Shown: positions 55,001-63,984 of the stretch, in pieces
Numbering within the stretch: the first letter of the stretch is position 1
How the letters are laid out: the number at the start of each line of letters is the position of its first letter
Source of the DNA: DASZHJ01 sp035507155
GTDB taxonomy: Bacteria > Pseudomonadota > Alphaproteobacteria > ATCC43930 > CGMCC-115725
Direction: 5' to 3'
Assembly: GCA_035507155.1 (NCBI GenBank)
Contig: DATJOK010000174.1
Span: 1-64,000, forward strand
Length of the DNA stretch: 64,000 nucleotides
Notes under the pieces: generated by a model
The model's database searches: none
Told to the model about the DNA's origin: nothing
The model's input: the letters and a program-made list of their open reading frames with translations, nothing else
Position numbers and translations under genes: made by a program

Positions 55001-57375
55001 GCGCCGACGGCATCGGCGCGCCGGTCCGGCGCACCGAGGACCTGCGCTTCCTGACGGGGCGCGGCAACTACACCGACGACATCAACCGGCCGGGCCAGCT
55101 GCACGCCTATCTGCTGCGCAGCCCGCATGCCCATGCGGAGCTCGGCAAGATCGACCTCGCCCAGGCGAAGCAGGCACCGGGCGTGGTGGCGATCTTCACC
55201 GGCGCCGATCTCGCCGCCGACAATGTGGGCGGCCTGCCCTGTGGCTGGGGTGTCAAGAACAAAGACGGCTCGCCGATGGCCGAGCCGCCGCATCCCGTGC
55301 TGGCGCAGGGCCGCGTCCGTCATGTCGGCGACCCGGTCGCCGTCGTGATCGCGGAAACCCGCAACCAGGCGAAGGATGCGGCCGAGCTCATCAATGTCGA
55401 CTACAAACCGCTCCCCGCGGTGATCGAGGCGAGCGACGCGATCAAGGCCGGCAAGCCGCAGATCTGGGACGCCGCCAAGGGCAATCTCTGCTTCGACTGG
55501 CACATCGGCGAGAAGGACGCGACCGAGGCGGCCTTCAAGAAGGCGGCCCACGTCACGCGCATCGACATCGTCAACAATCGCCTGGTGCCCAACGCGATGG
55601 AGCCGCGCGCGGCGATCGGCGAGTACGATCGCGGCACCGGCGAGTACACGCTCTACACCACCAGCCAGAACCCGCACGTGATCCGGCTGCTGATGGGCGC
55701 CTTCGTGCTGCACCTCCCCGAGCACAAGCTCAAGGTGGTGGCGCCGGACGTGGGCGGCGGTTTCGGCTCGAAGATCTATCACTATGCCGAGGAAGCGATC
55801 GTCACCTGGGCCTCGGCGAAGGTCGGCAAGCCCGTGAAGTGGACGGCGGAGCGCTCGGAGAGCTTCATTTCCGACGCGCAAGGCCGCGACCATGTCACCC
55901 ATGCCGAGCTCGCCCTCGACAAGGACGGCAAGTTCCTGGCGCTCAAGGTGTCGACCGTCGCCAATCTCGGCGGCTATCTCTCCACCTTCGCGCCGGCGAT
56001 CCCGACCTACCTCTACGCGACGCTGCTCGCCGGCACCTACACGACGCCGGCGATCTACTGCGAGGTGAAGGCGGTTTTCACCAACACTGTGCCGGTCGAC
56101 GCCTATCGCGGCGCCGGGCGGCCGGAAGCGACCTTCGTCGTGGAGCGCATCGTCGAGACGGCGGCGCGCGAGATGAAGATGGATCCGGCGGAGCTGCGCA
56201 AGCGCAACTTCGTCCCCAAGGATGCCTATCCCTACCAGACGCCGGTGGCGCTGCAGTATGACAGCGGCGACTATTTCAGCACTCTGGAGATGGCGCAGAA
56301 GGCCGCCGACTACGCCGGCTTCGGCAAGCGCCGGGAAGAGGCGGCAAAACGCGGCAAGCTGCGCGGCATCGGCATCGCCACCTACATCGAAGCCTGCGGC
56401 ATCGCGCCCTCGGCGGTGGCGGGTGCCTTGGGCGCTCGTGCCGGCCTCTACGAATGCGCGGAGGTCCGCGTCCATCCGACGGGAAGCGTCACCGTGTTCA
56501 CCGGCACCCACAGCCATGGACAAGGCCACGAGACCACCTTCGCTCAGGTGGTCGCGGACAAGCTCGGCGTGCCGCTCGCTTCCATTGAGGTGGTGCACGG
56601 CGACACCAGCAAGATCCCCTTCGGCATGGGCACCTACGGCTCGCGCTCGCTGGCGGTCGGCGGCTCCGCCCTGGTGAAGGCGATCGAGAAGGTGGTGAAC
56701 AAGGGCAAGAAGATCGCCGCCCATCTGCTGGAAGCGTCTGAAGTCGACATCGAGTTCAAGGACGGCAAGTACACGGTCGCCGGCACCGACCGCTCGAAGG
56801 CTTTCGGCGAGATCGCGTTTGCGGCCTATGTGCCGCACAACTACCCGATCGAGACCGTGGAGCCCGGCCTCGACGAGACCGCCTTCTATGATCCCAAGAA
56901 CTTCACCTTCCCCTCCGGCGCCCACATCGCCGAAGTCGAGGTGGATCGGGATACCGGCATCGTCGAGGTCGTCAACTTCACGGCGGCGGACGATTTCGGG
57001 CGGATCATCAATCCGCTCATCGTCGAAGGCCAGGTCCATGGCGGACTCGGCCAGGGCATCGGCCAGGCGCTCTACGAGAATGCGGTCTATGACTCGAGCG
57101 GCCAGCTGCTGACCGGCTCCTACATGGACTACTGCATGCCACGGGCGGACAACATGCCGTCCTTCCAGGTCGCGACCCACACGACGCTCTGCACCCACAA
57201 TCCGCTGGGCGTCAAAGGCTGCGGCGAGGCGGGGGCCATCGGCGCGCCGGCGGCGGTGATGAACGCGGTGATCAATGCGCTGTCGCCGCTCGGCATCACC
57301 GATCTCTCGATGCCGGCAACGCCCGAGCGCGTCTGGCGCGCGATCCAGAGTCAGAGCCCCCGGCAGGCCGCCTGA
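54997..57375 (+). CDS. coxL: Molybdenum hydroxylase large subunit, form II CoxL type
   Basis: 792 residues. Carries the Mo-pterin cofactor; motifs GGGFGSK near 254, the active loop AYRGAGR at about 369-375, and VKGCGEAGAIGAP near the C-terminus with the expected Glu. AYRGAGR is the form II (BMS) signature; true CO dehydrogenases of form I have AYXCSFR with the Cu-binding Cys. Here that Cys is absent, so CO oxidation is not assured and an aldehyde or N-heterocycle may be the substrate. Start ATG 54997 overlaps coxS. Confidence 0.93.
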   Translation: MSADGIGAPVRRTEDLRFLTGRGNYTDDINRPGQLHAYLLRSPHAHAELGKIDLAQAKQAPGVVAIFTGADLAADNVGGLPCGWGVKNKDGSPMAEPPHPVLAQGRVRHVGDPVAVVIAETRNQAKDAAELINVDYKPLPAVIEASDAIKAGKPQIWDAAKGNLCFDWHIGEKDATEAAFKKAAHVTRIDIVNNRLVPNAMEPRAAIGEYDRGTGEYTLYTTSQNPHVIRLLMGAFVLHLPEHKLKVVAPDVGGGFGSKIYHYAEEAIVTWASAKVGKPVKWTAERSESFISDAQGRDHVTHAELALDKDGKFLALKVSTVANLGGYLSTFAPAIPTYLYATLLAGTYTTPAIYCEVKAVFTNTVPVDAYRGAGRPEATFVVERIVETAAREMKMDPAELRKRNFVPKDAYPYQTPVALQYDSGDYFSTLEMAQKAADYAGFGKRREEAAKRGKLRGIGIATYIEACGIAPSAVAGALGARAGLYECAEVRVHPTGSVTVFTGTHSHGQGHETTFAQVVADKLGVPLASIEVVHGDTSKIPFGMGTYGSRSLAVGGSALVKAIEKVVNKGKKIAAHLLEASEVDIEFKDGKYTVAGTDRSKAFGEIAFAAYVPHNYPIETVEPGLDETAFYDPKNFTFPSGAHIAEVEVDRDTGIVEVVNFTAADDFGRIINPLIVEGQVHGGLGQGIGQALYENAVYDSSGQLLTGSYMDYCMPRADNMPSFQVATHTTLCTHNPLGVKGCGEAGAIGAPAAVMNAVINALSPLGITDLSMPATPERVWRAIQSQSPRQAA

Positions 57376-57407
57376 GCGGGCAATCGAGATAGGGAGAGAC
57401 AGAAGCC

Positions 57408-58202
57408 ATGTACAACTTCAATTACCATCGCCCGTCCAGCGTCGCCGATGCGGCGAAGACGGTCTCGGGAGCCGAGGAAGGCAAGCTGGTCGCCGGCGGC
57501 ATGACGCTGATCCCGACCTTGAAGCAGCGCCTTGCCCGCCCCTCCGATCTCGTCGACTTGGGCCGCATCGCCGAGCTCAAGGGGATCAAGAAGGAGGGCA
57601 ATACGATCGTCGTCGGTGCGATGACCAAGCACGCGGACGTCGCGTCCTCCGACGTGGTGAAAGGCGCGATCCCGGCGCTGGCGGCGCTCGCCGACGGCAT
57701 CGGCGACCCTGCCGTGCGCAACCGCGGCACCATCGGCGGGTCGATCGCCAATAACGATCCCGCCGCGGACTATCCTTCCGCTGTGATGGCGCTCGGTGCG
57801 ACGGTCGTCACCAACAAGCGCAAGATCGCGGCTGACGATTTCTTTAAGGGAATGTTCGAGACCGCGCTCGAGCCCGGCGAGATCGTGACCGCGGTGCAGT
57901 TCCCGATCCCGGAGAAGGCCGCCTACCAGAAGTTCCCGAACCCGGCCTCGCGCTACGCCGTGGTTGGCGTCTTCGTCGCCAAGGGACCGGCGGGCGTCCG
58001 CGTCGCCGTCACCGGTGCCGGTCCGGTGGTGTTCCGTCAGAAGGAAATGGAGGCGGCGCTCGGCAAGTCCTTCGTCCCGGATGCGGTCGCCAGCATCAAG
58101 CAGCCGGCCTCCGGCCTCAATTCCGACATCCATGCGAGCGCCGATTATCGCGCCCATCTCGTGACCGTGATGGCGAAGCGCGCGGTGGCGGCGGCCAAGT
58201 GA
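57408..58202 (+). CDS. coxM: Molybdenum hydroxylase medium (FAD) subunit, CoxM type
   Basis: 264 residues. FAD motifs: VAGGMTLIPTLKQRL near residue 28, and RNRGTIGGSIANNDPAADYP near residue 105. The normal CoxM is about 285 residues, so this is slightly short, but both loops and the C-terminal domain are intact. AGGGAGAGA lies upstream of the ATG. It follows coxL by 32 bp. A strong hairpin starts 20 bp after the stop. Confidence 0.92.
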   Translation: MYNFNYHRPSSVADAAKTVSGAEEGKLVAGGMTLIPTLKQRLARPSDLVDLGRIAELKGIKKEGNTIVVGAMTKHADVASSDVVKGAIPALAALADGIGDPAVRNRGTIGGSIANNDPAADYPSAVMALGATVVTNKRKIAADDFFKGMFETALEPGEIVTAVQFPIPEKAAYQKFPNPASRYAVVGVFVAKGPAGVRVAVTGAGPVVFRQKEMEAALGKSFVPDAVASIKQPASGLNSDIHASADYRAHLVTVMAKRAVAAAK

Positions 58203-58221
58203 GGTAGCGCGGTTCCTCATC

Positions 58222-58268
58222 AGCCCCCTCGCCCCTGCCCTGATGCTGGGCAGCCGGGCGAGGGGGCT
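58222..58268 (+). terminator. Strong two-tier hairpin between coxM and coxD
   Basis: Outer stem AGCCCCCTCGCCC (58222-58234) with GGGCGAGGGGGCT (58256-58268), 13 perfect bp. Inner stem CTGCCC/GGGCAG (58235-58240 and 58248-58253) encloses a 7-nt loop. The tail TTGCTTT is T-rich but not a pure tract, so termination may be partial. It separates the structural from the maturation genes. Confidence 0.68.
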
Positions 58269-58322
58269 TTGCTTTGCTGGAACACGGATCAATACTCAGT
58301 CAACTGTCGAGCACGCTCTCCC

Positions 58323-59234
58323 ATGGCTTCCCTTCCCGCTTCGGTCGACGACACCCTCGCCCTCTTGAGCCGCGGCCGCTACGTCGCCGATCGCAGCCTC
58401 GCCACCGCCGTCTATCTCGCCCTCTCGCTGCACCGTCCGCTCTTCCTCGAAGGCGAGGCCGGCGTCGGCAAGACCGAGATCGCCAAGGTGCTGGCGGAGA
58501 CGCTCGGACGTCGGCTCATCCGCCTCCAGTGCTATGAAGGCCTCGACGTCGCCTCGGCGGTCTATGAGTGGAACTACCCCCGCCAGATGATCGAGATCCG
58601 TCTCGCAGAGGCCGGAAGCGAGGGCCGCGACACCGTCGAGGAGGAGATCTTTTCCGACCGCTTCCTGATCAAGCGGCCGCTGCTGCAGGCGCTGGAGCCC
58701 GACATTGCCGGCCCGCCGGTGCTGCTGATCGACGAGCTCGACCGCACCGACGAGCCCTTCGAGGCTTATCTCCTCGAGGCGCTCTCCGACTTCCAGATCA
58801 CCATTCCCGAGATCGGCACCATCAAGGCGAAAGAGCCGCCGATCGTGGTGATGACCTCGAACCGCACCCGCGAAATCCACGACGCGCTGAAGCGTCGCTG
58901 CTTCTACTACTGGGTCGACTATCCGACCGCCGAGCGCGAGCTCGAGATCCTGCGCATCAAGGCGCCGGGCGCCGCCGAGGCGCTCTCGCGCGAGGTGGTG
59001 GCCTTCGTGCAGAAGCTGCGAGCGACGGACCTGTTCAAACTGCCCGGCGTCGCCGAGACCATTGACTGGGCGCAGGCGCTCACTCAGCTCGACGTGCTGG
59101 CGCTGACGCCGGAAGCGATCAACGACACGCTGGGCGTGCTGCTCAAGTACCAGGACGACATCTCCAAGATCCAGGGCAGCGAGGCGACGAAGCTCTTGGA
59201 TCAGGTGCGCGCGGAGATCGCCGCCGCCCAATGA
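58323..59234 (+). CDS. coxD: CoxD-like AAA+ (MoxR-type) ATPase
   Basis: 303 residues. Walker A GEAGVGKTE, Walker B VLLIDELDR, sensor 1 MTSNRTREIHDALKRRC. In Oligotropha, CoxD is a chaperone needed to build the sulfurated metal site of CO dehydrogenase. Works with the CoxE VWA protein encoded next. ATG 58323 is chosen because upstream frame content is the hairpin. Its end overlaps coxE by four bases. Confidence 0.92.
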   Translation: MASLPASVDDTLALLSRGRYVADRSLATAVYLALSLHRPLFLEGEAGVGKTEIAKVLAETLGRRLIRLQCYEGLDVASAVYEWNYPRQMIEIRLAEAGSEGRDTVEEEIFSDRFLIKRPLLQALEPDIAGPPVLLIDELDRTDEPFEAYLLEALSDFQITIPEIGTIKAKEPPIVVMTSNRTREIHDALKRRCFYYWVDYPTAERELEILRIKAPGAAEALSREVVAFVQKLRATDLFKLPGVAETIDWAQALTQLDVLALTPEAINDTLGVLLKYQDDISKIQGSEATKLLDQVRAEIAAAQ

Positions 59235-60475
59235 GCGCCGCGGCGATCTCCTCGCCCTCTCATCCCGGCCGCGGCAGGCTGCTCGCCAACCTCATGTATT
59301 TCGCGCGGGCGCTGCGGGCGGCAGGATTGCCGGTGGGGCCCGGCAAGGTGCTCGCCGCCGTCGACGCCGTGCGCGCCGTCGGCCTCGGCAATCGCGGCGA
59401 CTTCTATTGGGCGCTGCACGCCGTCTTCGTGAACCGCCGCGATCAGCGCGACCTCTTCGACCAGGCCTTCCACATCTTCTGGCGCAATCCGCGACTCCTC
59501 GAGAAGATGATGGGGCTGCTGCTGCCGGAGATGCGCTCGCCGGACGCGCCGCGCGGCGAGGAGCTCAGCCGGCGTCTCGCCGAGGCGCTGCATCCCGGCC
59601 AGGGGGAATCTCCCGAGGACCAGACGCGCGAGAACGAGGTCGAGCTCGACGCTGCGATGACGTTCTCCGATCGCGAGATCCTGCAGAAGATGGATTTCGA
59701 GCAGATGTCGGCGGAGGAAGTGAGCCGCGCCAAGCGCCTCATCCAGGCAATGACGCTGCCGCTGATGGACATGCCCACCCGACGCTTCCAGGCCGACCCT
59801 CGCGGCGCCCGCGCCGACATGCGGGCGACATTGCGCGCGACGCTGCGCTCCGGCGGGCTCCTCGCCTTGAAGCGCAAGAGCCGGCGCACCCGCCCACCGC
59901 CGCTCGTCATCCTCTGCGACATCTCCGGCTCGATGAGCCGCTACAGCCGGCTCTTCCTCCACTTCATGCACGCGATCACCAATGACCGCGACCGCGTCTA
60001 CACCTTCCTGTTCGGGACGCGCCTCACCAATGTCACCCGCTACCTGCGCCACAAGGACATCGACCTCGCTCTCGACCGCATCGCCGGTGCCGTCGACGAC
60101 TGGTCCGGCGGCACCCGCATCGGCGAATGCCTGGCGGAATTCAATCGCCGATGGTCGCGGCGGGTGCTGGCGCAAGGCGCCGTAGTGATCCTGATCACCG
60201 ACGGGCTCGACCGCGACGCCGGCGTCGGCATCGGCCGCGAGATGGACCGGCTGCACCGGTCGTGCCGGCGGCTGATCTGGCTCAATCCCCTGTTGCGTTA
60301 CGCGGGCTTCGCCCCCAAATCATTGGGGATGAGGGCACTTCTGCCGCACGTTGACGAGTTCCGCCCGGTGCATAATCTCGAAAGCCTGGCCGAGCTGGTC
60401 AAGGTCCTGAGCCAGCCGCCGCAGCGGCGGCTGGAGGCGGCGGCAGCCTGGCGAGAGAGAGGTGAGGCAGCATGA
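59231..60475 (+). CDS. coxE: CoxE-like VWA-domain protein
   Basis: 414 residues. The N-terminal half has LPVGPGKVLAAVDAVRAVG and HIFWRNPRLLEKM; the C-terminal VWA domain has LCDISGSMSRYSR (MIDAS) and VVILITDGLDRD. MoxR/VWA pairs act together in cofactor insertion. Overlaps both neighbours by four bases (ATGA). Confidence 0.92.
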   Translation: MSAAAISSPSHPGRGRLLANLMYFARALRAAGLPVGPGKVLAAVDAVRAVGLGNRGDFYWALHAVFVNRRDQRDLFDQAFHIFWRNPRLLEKMMGLLLPEMRSPDAPRGEELSRRLAEALHPGQGESPEDQTRENEVELDAAMTFSDREILQKMDFEQMSAEEVSRAKRLIQAMTLPLMDMPTRRFQADPRGARADMRATLRATLRSGGLLALKRKSRRTRPPPLVILCDISGSMSRYSRLFLHFMHAITNDRDRVYTFLFGTRLTNVTRYLRHKDIDLALDRIAGAVDDWSGGTRIGECLAEFNRRWSRRVLAQGAVVILITDGLDRDAGVGIGREMDRLHRSCRRLIWLNPLLRYAGFAPKSLGMRALLPHVDEFRPVHNLESLAELVKVLSQPPQRRLEAAAAWRERGEAA

Positions 60476-60792
60476 GCGATACCGAGGACATTCTGCAGCA
60501 GGCGGCGCACTGGAAGGACGAGGGCAAGGGCGTGGCGCTTGCCACCGTGGTCACCACCTGGGGCTCCTCGCCGCGGCCGGTCGGCGCCAAGCTCGCGGTC
60601 GATGAGGACGGCAAGTTCGTGGGCTCCGTCTCCGGCGGCTGCGTCGAGGGCGCGGTGATTGGCGAGGCGCTGGCGGCGATCGCCGATGGCAAGCCGCGGC
60701 TCCTCGATTTCGGCGTCACCAACGAGCAGGCCTGGGAAGTCGGCCTCGCCTGCGGCGGCAAGATCAAGGTCTTCGTGGAGCGGCTGGAATGA
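60472..60792 (+). CDS. XdhC/CoxI-domain protein, N-terminal part as separate gene
   Basis: 106 residues. VALATVVTTWGSSPRPVGAKL and VGSVSGGCVEGAVIGEAL are the XdhC/CoxI N-terminal domain. The Rossmann half is encoded by the next gene. XdhC proteins bind molybdopterin cofactor and hand it over in sulfurated form to xanthine-dehydrogenase-type enzymes. Corresponds to CoxF/CoxI-type genes of cox clusters. Overlaps both neighbours by four bases. Confidence 0.87.
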   Translation: MSDTEDILQQAAHWKDEGKGVALATVVTTWGSSPRPVGAKLAVDEDGKFVGSVSGGCVEGAVIGEALAAIADGKPRLLDFGVTNEQAWEVGLACGGKIKVFVERLE

Positions 60793-61505
60793 AGCGCGCC
60801 TTTCTCGATCGTGCCCTGGCGGCGAGCCGCGACGGCCGCCCGGCAGCATTGGCGACCGATCTCAAGACCGGGCGCCAGGCCTTCATCGAGGGTGATCGCA
60901 CCGAGGGTGAGCTCGCCCTCGACGAAGCGGCGCTGAAGGCAGTCCGGCTGAACCTGAGCGATGACCGCAACGGCACCATCGACACGCCGGCAGGCGCTGT
61001 CTTCGTCGAGGTGTTCAATCCGCCCCTCCGCCTCGTCGTGGTGGGCGCCGTCCACATCGCCCAACCGCTGGCCCGGATGGCGGCGCTCGCCGGCTACGGC
61101 GTCACCGTGATCGATCCGCGCAGCGCCTTTGCCACCGACGAGCGTTTCCCCGGTGTGACACTGTCGACGGACTGGCCGGACGAGGCCTTGCCGCGGCTCA
61201 AGCCGGACCGCCGCACCGCCATCGTGACGCTGACCCACGACCCCAAGATCGACGACCCCGCGCTCTCCGCGGCGCTCAAGTCGAGCGCCTTCTATATCGG
61301 CGCGCTCGGGTCCCGGAAGACGCACGCCGCGCGCACCCATCGCCTGCAGAAAGCGGGCTTCGCCGAGACGGAGATCGCGCGCATCCACGGGCCGGTCGGG
61401 CTGGCGATCGGCGCCATCTCGCCGGCGGAGATCGCCGTCTCCGTCCTGGCGGAGATAACCCAGGTGCTCCACGCGGAGCACCTCAGGGATCGCGCCGCCG
61501 CATGA
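60789..61505 (+). CDS. XdhC Rossmann-domain protein
   Basis: 238 residues. RLVVVGAVHIAQPLARMA is the C-terminal XdhC Rossmann fold, with VTVIDPRSAFATDERFPG after it, then TLTHDPKIDDPAL and GALGSRKTHAARTHRL. An N-terminal 75-residue piece appears to be a second, degenerate XdhC_CoxI-like region. It completes the split XdhC with the preceding gene. Confidence 0.88.
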   Translation: MKRAFLDRALAASRDGRPAALATDLKTGRQAFIEGDRTEGELALDEAALKAVRLNLSDDRNGTIDTPAGAVFVEVFNPPLRLVVVGAVHIAQPLARMAALAGYGVTVIDPRSAFATDERFPGVTLSTDWPDEALPRLKPDRRTAIVTLTHDPKIDDPALSAALKSSAFYIGALGSRKTHAARTHRLQKAGFAETEIARIHGPVGLAIGAISPAEIAVSVLAEITQVLHAEHLRDRAAA

Positions 61506-63154
61506 TCTTCGGCGAGGTCGAGGTCGCGGACTGCGCAGGCGCGATCCTCGCCCATTCCCTGAAGCTGCCTCGGGGCATGCTCAAGAAAGGCCGAGTCTTG
61601 ACCGCGGCCGATGCAGCGGCGCTCGCCGCCGCCGGCATCAAGACCGTCGTCGCCGCGCGGCTGGAGGCGGGCGATGTCGGCGAGAACGAGGCGGCGGCCG
61701 AGCTCGCGCGGGCGATCGCCGGCGAGCGTGTCTCCGTCGGGGCCGCCTTCACCGGCCGCAGCAACCTCTTCGCCGAGATCCACGGCCTGACGTTGCTGGA
61801 CCGCGCCGCCATCGATCGCTTCAACGCCATCGACGAGCGCGTCACGCTGGCGACGGTGACGCCGGCGGCGGTGGTCGAGCCCAAGCAGATGGTGGCGACG
61901 CTCAAGATCATTCCTTTCGCAGTGCCGCGGACAGTGCTCGACGCCTGTCTTGCCGCCGCGCAGGCTTCCGGCGCCCTGCTGCGGATCGCCCCCTTCAAGA
62001 GCAAGCGTGTGGCGCTGATCCAGACCACGCTTCCCGGGTTCAAGGAGAGCATCCTCGCCAAAACGGTCGAGACGACGCGGGACCGGCTGGCGGCGCTTGG
62101 CAGCTCGCTGCTGCTCGAGCGGCGGGCGGAGCACAGCGGCGCGGCACTGGCGCCGCTGATCGGCGAGGCGATCGCCGGCGGCGCCGATCTGGTGCTGGTG
62201 GCCGGCGCCTCCGCCATCCTGGATCGGCGCGACGTTATTCCCGCCGCGATCACCGCCGCCGGCGGCCAGGTCGAGCACTTCGGCATGCCCGTCGATCCCG
62301 GCAACCTCATGCTGATGGGGCGCCTGGGCTCGACGCCGGTGCTCGGGCTGCCGGGCTGCGCGCGATCACCCAAGGTCAACGGCTTCGACTGGGTACTGCA
62401 GCGCCTGCTCGCCGATCTTCCGGCCGGCCCGGCCGAAATCACGGCAATGGGAGTGGGCGGCCTGCTGGCCGACATACCGAGCCGTCCCCTGCCCCGGGCG
62501 CTTGCCGTTGCCGATGAAGCCGCCGCCCCGTCCCTGCCGCGCGCCCCCCGCATCGCCGCGCTCGTGCTCGCCGCCGGCCAGTCGCGCCGGATGGGTACCC
62601 TCAACAAGCTGCTGATCGAGATCGATGGCGTGCCGATGGTGCGCCACGTGGTGGAGATGCTGCGGCAATCGAAAGCCGCGCCGATCATCGTCGTGACCGG
62701 TCATGAGAGTGAGCGGGTGGCAGCCGCGCTCAAGGGATTGCCGGCGACGATCGTCCACAATCCCGACTACGCGCAGGGGCTCTCGACCTCGCTGAAGCGC
62801 GGCATTCCCGCATTGCCCGCGGAATGCGACGGCGCGCTCATCTGCCTCGGCGACATGCCGCGGGTGAGCGCGTCGGAGGTCGATGGTCTCATCGCCGCGT
62901 TCAACCCGATCGAAGGCCGCGGCATCTGCGTGCCGACCCGGCAAGGCAAACGCGGCAATCCCGTCCTATGGTCCCGGCGCTTCTTCGACGAGATGCTCCA
63001 GGTCGCGGGCGACGTCGGCGCCCGGCATCTGATCGGTGCTTATCCCGAGATGGTGACGGAGGTCGAGATGCCCGATGATGGCGTGCTCACCGACATCGAT
63101 ACGCCACAGGCCCTCGCCAAGCTCGCCGCCTCCGGCGTCAAGGTGAACGCCTGA
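61502..63154 (+). CDS. Fused molybdopterin-binding and MobA-like nucleotidyltransferase protein
   Basis: 550 residues. Residues 1-345 form a MoeA/MogA-related molybdopterin-binding domain (ADLVLVAGASAILDRRDVIPAAI and PVLGLPGCARSPKVNGFD). From about 355 a MocA/MobA-like cytidylyl- or guanylyltransferase follows (IAALVLAAGQSRRMGTLNKLLIEIDG and ALICLGDMPRVSASEVDG). This architecture should make Mo-cofactor dinucleotide, most likely MCD, for the CoxL-type enzyme. Last gene of the ATGA-coupled chain. Confidence 0.88.
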   Translation: MIFGEVEVADCAGAILAHSLKLPRGMLKKGRVLTAADAAALAAAGIKTVVAARLEAGDVGENEAAAELARAIAGERVSVGAAFTGRSNLFAEIHGLTLLDRAAIDRFNAIDERVTLATVTPAAVVEPKQMVATLKIIPFAVPRTVLDACLAAAQASGALLRIAPFKSKRVALIQTTLPGFKESILAKTVETTRDRLAALGSSLLLERRAEHSGAALAPLIGEAIAGGADLVLVAGASAILDRRDVIPAAITAAGGQVEHFGMPVDPGNLMLMGRLGSTPVLGLPGCARSPKVNGFDWVLQRLLADLPAGPAEITAMGVGGLLADIPSRPLPRALAVADEAAAPSLPRAPRIAALVLAAGQSRRMGTLNKLLIEIDGVPMVRHVVEMLRQSKAAPIIVVTGHESERVAAALKGLPATIVHNPDYAQGLSTSLKRGIPALPAECDGALICLGDMPRVSASEVDGLIAAFNPIEGRGICVPTRQGKRGNPVLWSRRFFDEMLQVAGDVGARHLIGAYPEMVTEVEMPDDGVLTDIDTPQALAKLAASGVKVNA

Positions 63155-63163
63155 ACTCCGCCG

Positions 63164-63655
63164 CTAGGGAAGCGACGCGGAGTCCCCGGATACCTGGCGC
63201 ATGCTCTGGATCTCGGTCTGCGCCAGCCGAGGGCCGATCAGCGCCACATAAAAGGTGTCGCCGGTGAAGTGGGCCTCGTCGTACCAGGTGCGCAGGGACT
63301 CGATCTTCACGTAAAGCGTCTGATCGGGCTGCAGGGTCAGCGATTTGAACTGGTTGGGGTAGATGCCCTTGCTGTCGCATGTTATCTCATAGGATCCCGC
63401 CGGCACGTCGCGATAGAAGATGCCGCCGGGGATCGATGCCCCGACTTCCTTCCCATTGAGATAGATCCGCGGCTGCGACAGGCTCTCATAGGGCTCGTAG
63501 TCACGGTAGAAATAGATCCGCGCGAGGGTGGGCTGCAGCGGCGGCACGCTCGCTAGGGAGAAGCGCGGACCTTGCGTCCGCCCCGCCAGGACATCGGGCA
63601 CCGGCCCCTGGCAGGCGCAAAGCGCCATCATCGCCACCATCACGACCCATCTCAT
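63164..63655 (-). CDS. DUF2846-type lipoprotein
   Basis: 163 residues. MRWVVMVAMMALCAC ends with the lipobox (Cys 15). The mature domain has ARIYFYRDYEPYESLSQPRIYLNG, GIFYRDVPAGSYEI and QTLYVKIESL, typical of DUF2846 envelope proteins. Function unknown. It is convergent with the cox cluster (stops ten bases apart). Confidence 0.77.
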   Translation of the reverse strand: MRWVVMVAMMALCACQGPVPDVLAGRTQGPRFSLASVPPLQPTLARIYFYRDYEPYESLSQPRIYLNGKEVGASIPGGIFYRDVPAGSYEITCDSKGIYPNQFKSLTLQPDQTLYVKIESLRTWYDEAHFTGDTFYVALIGPRLAQTEIQSMRQVSGDSASLP

Positions 63656-63984
63656 GCCACTCGTCCCGCCGCTGTCTCATCTGCCGCCGCCGCGGTCTTA
63701 GATAGGCATATCTCGATGGTTTCACAACATGCAACGGCAGAGGTCCCGGCGGACCAGCCTTGGGCAGCGCGGCGGCCGGCATGGTTAACAGGCGCTCGCG
63801 ATCGGAGCAGGTGTCAATCCCGGGCCCGACCAGCCGCCGAGAGGATCGAACACATTGACGGGCACCGGGCACGAGCCCTGGCAATTGCGGCTCTTGACGG
63901 CCGGGCGCCTTCCCGCCAGAAGCATGGTCAAAATGGCCGGTCGGGGTCGGCGAGAAACTCAAGGGCTGAGAACGGGGAGGACCA
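63656..63984. other. Intergenic region without recognised gene
   Basis: A minus-strand frame (63501-63962) and others here are shadows; I see no ribosome binding site or protein-like sequence. TTGACG occurs near 63893, but no fitting -10 follows. The region separates the lipoprotein from a probable gene start at the right edge. Confidence 0.45.

Noticed and set aside
54940..57198. 752-residue minus-strand frame
   Set aside because: Antisense to coxL; no motif.
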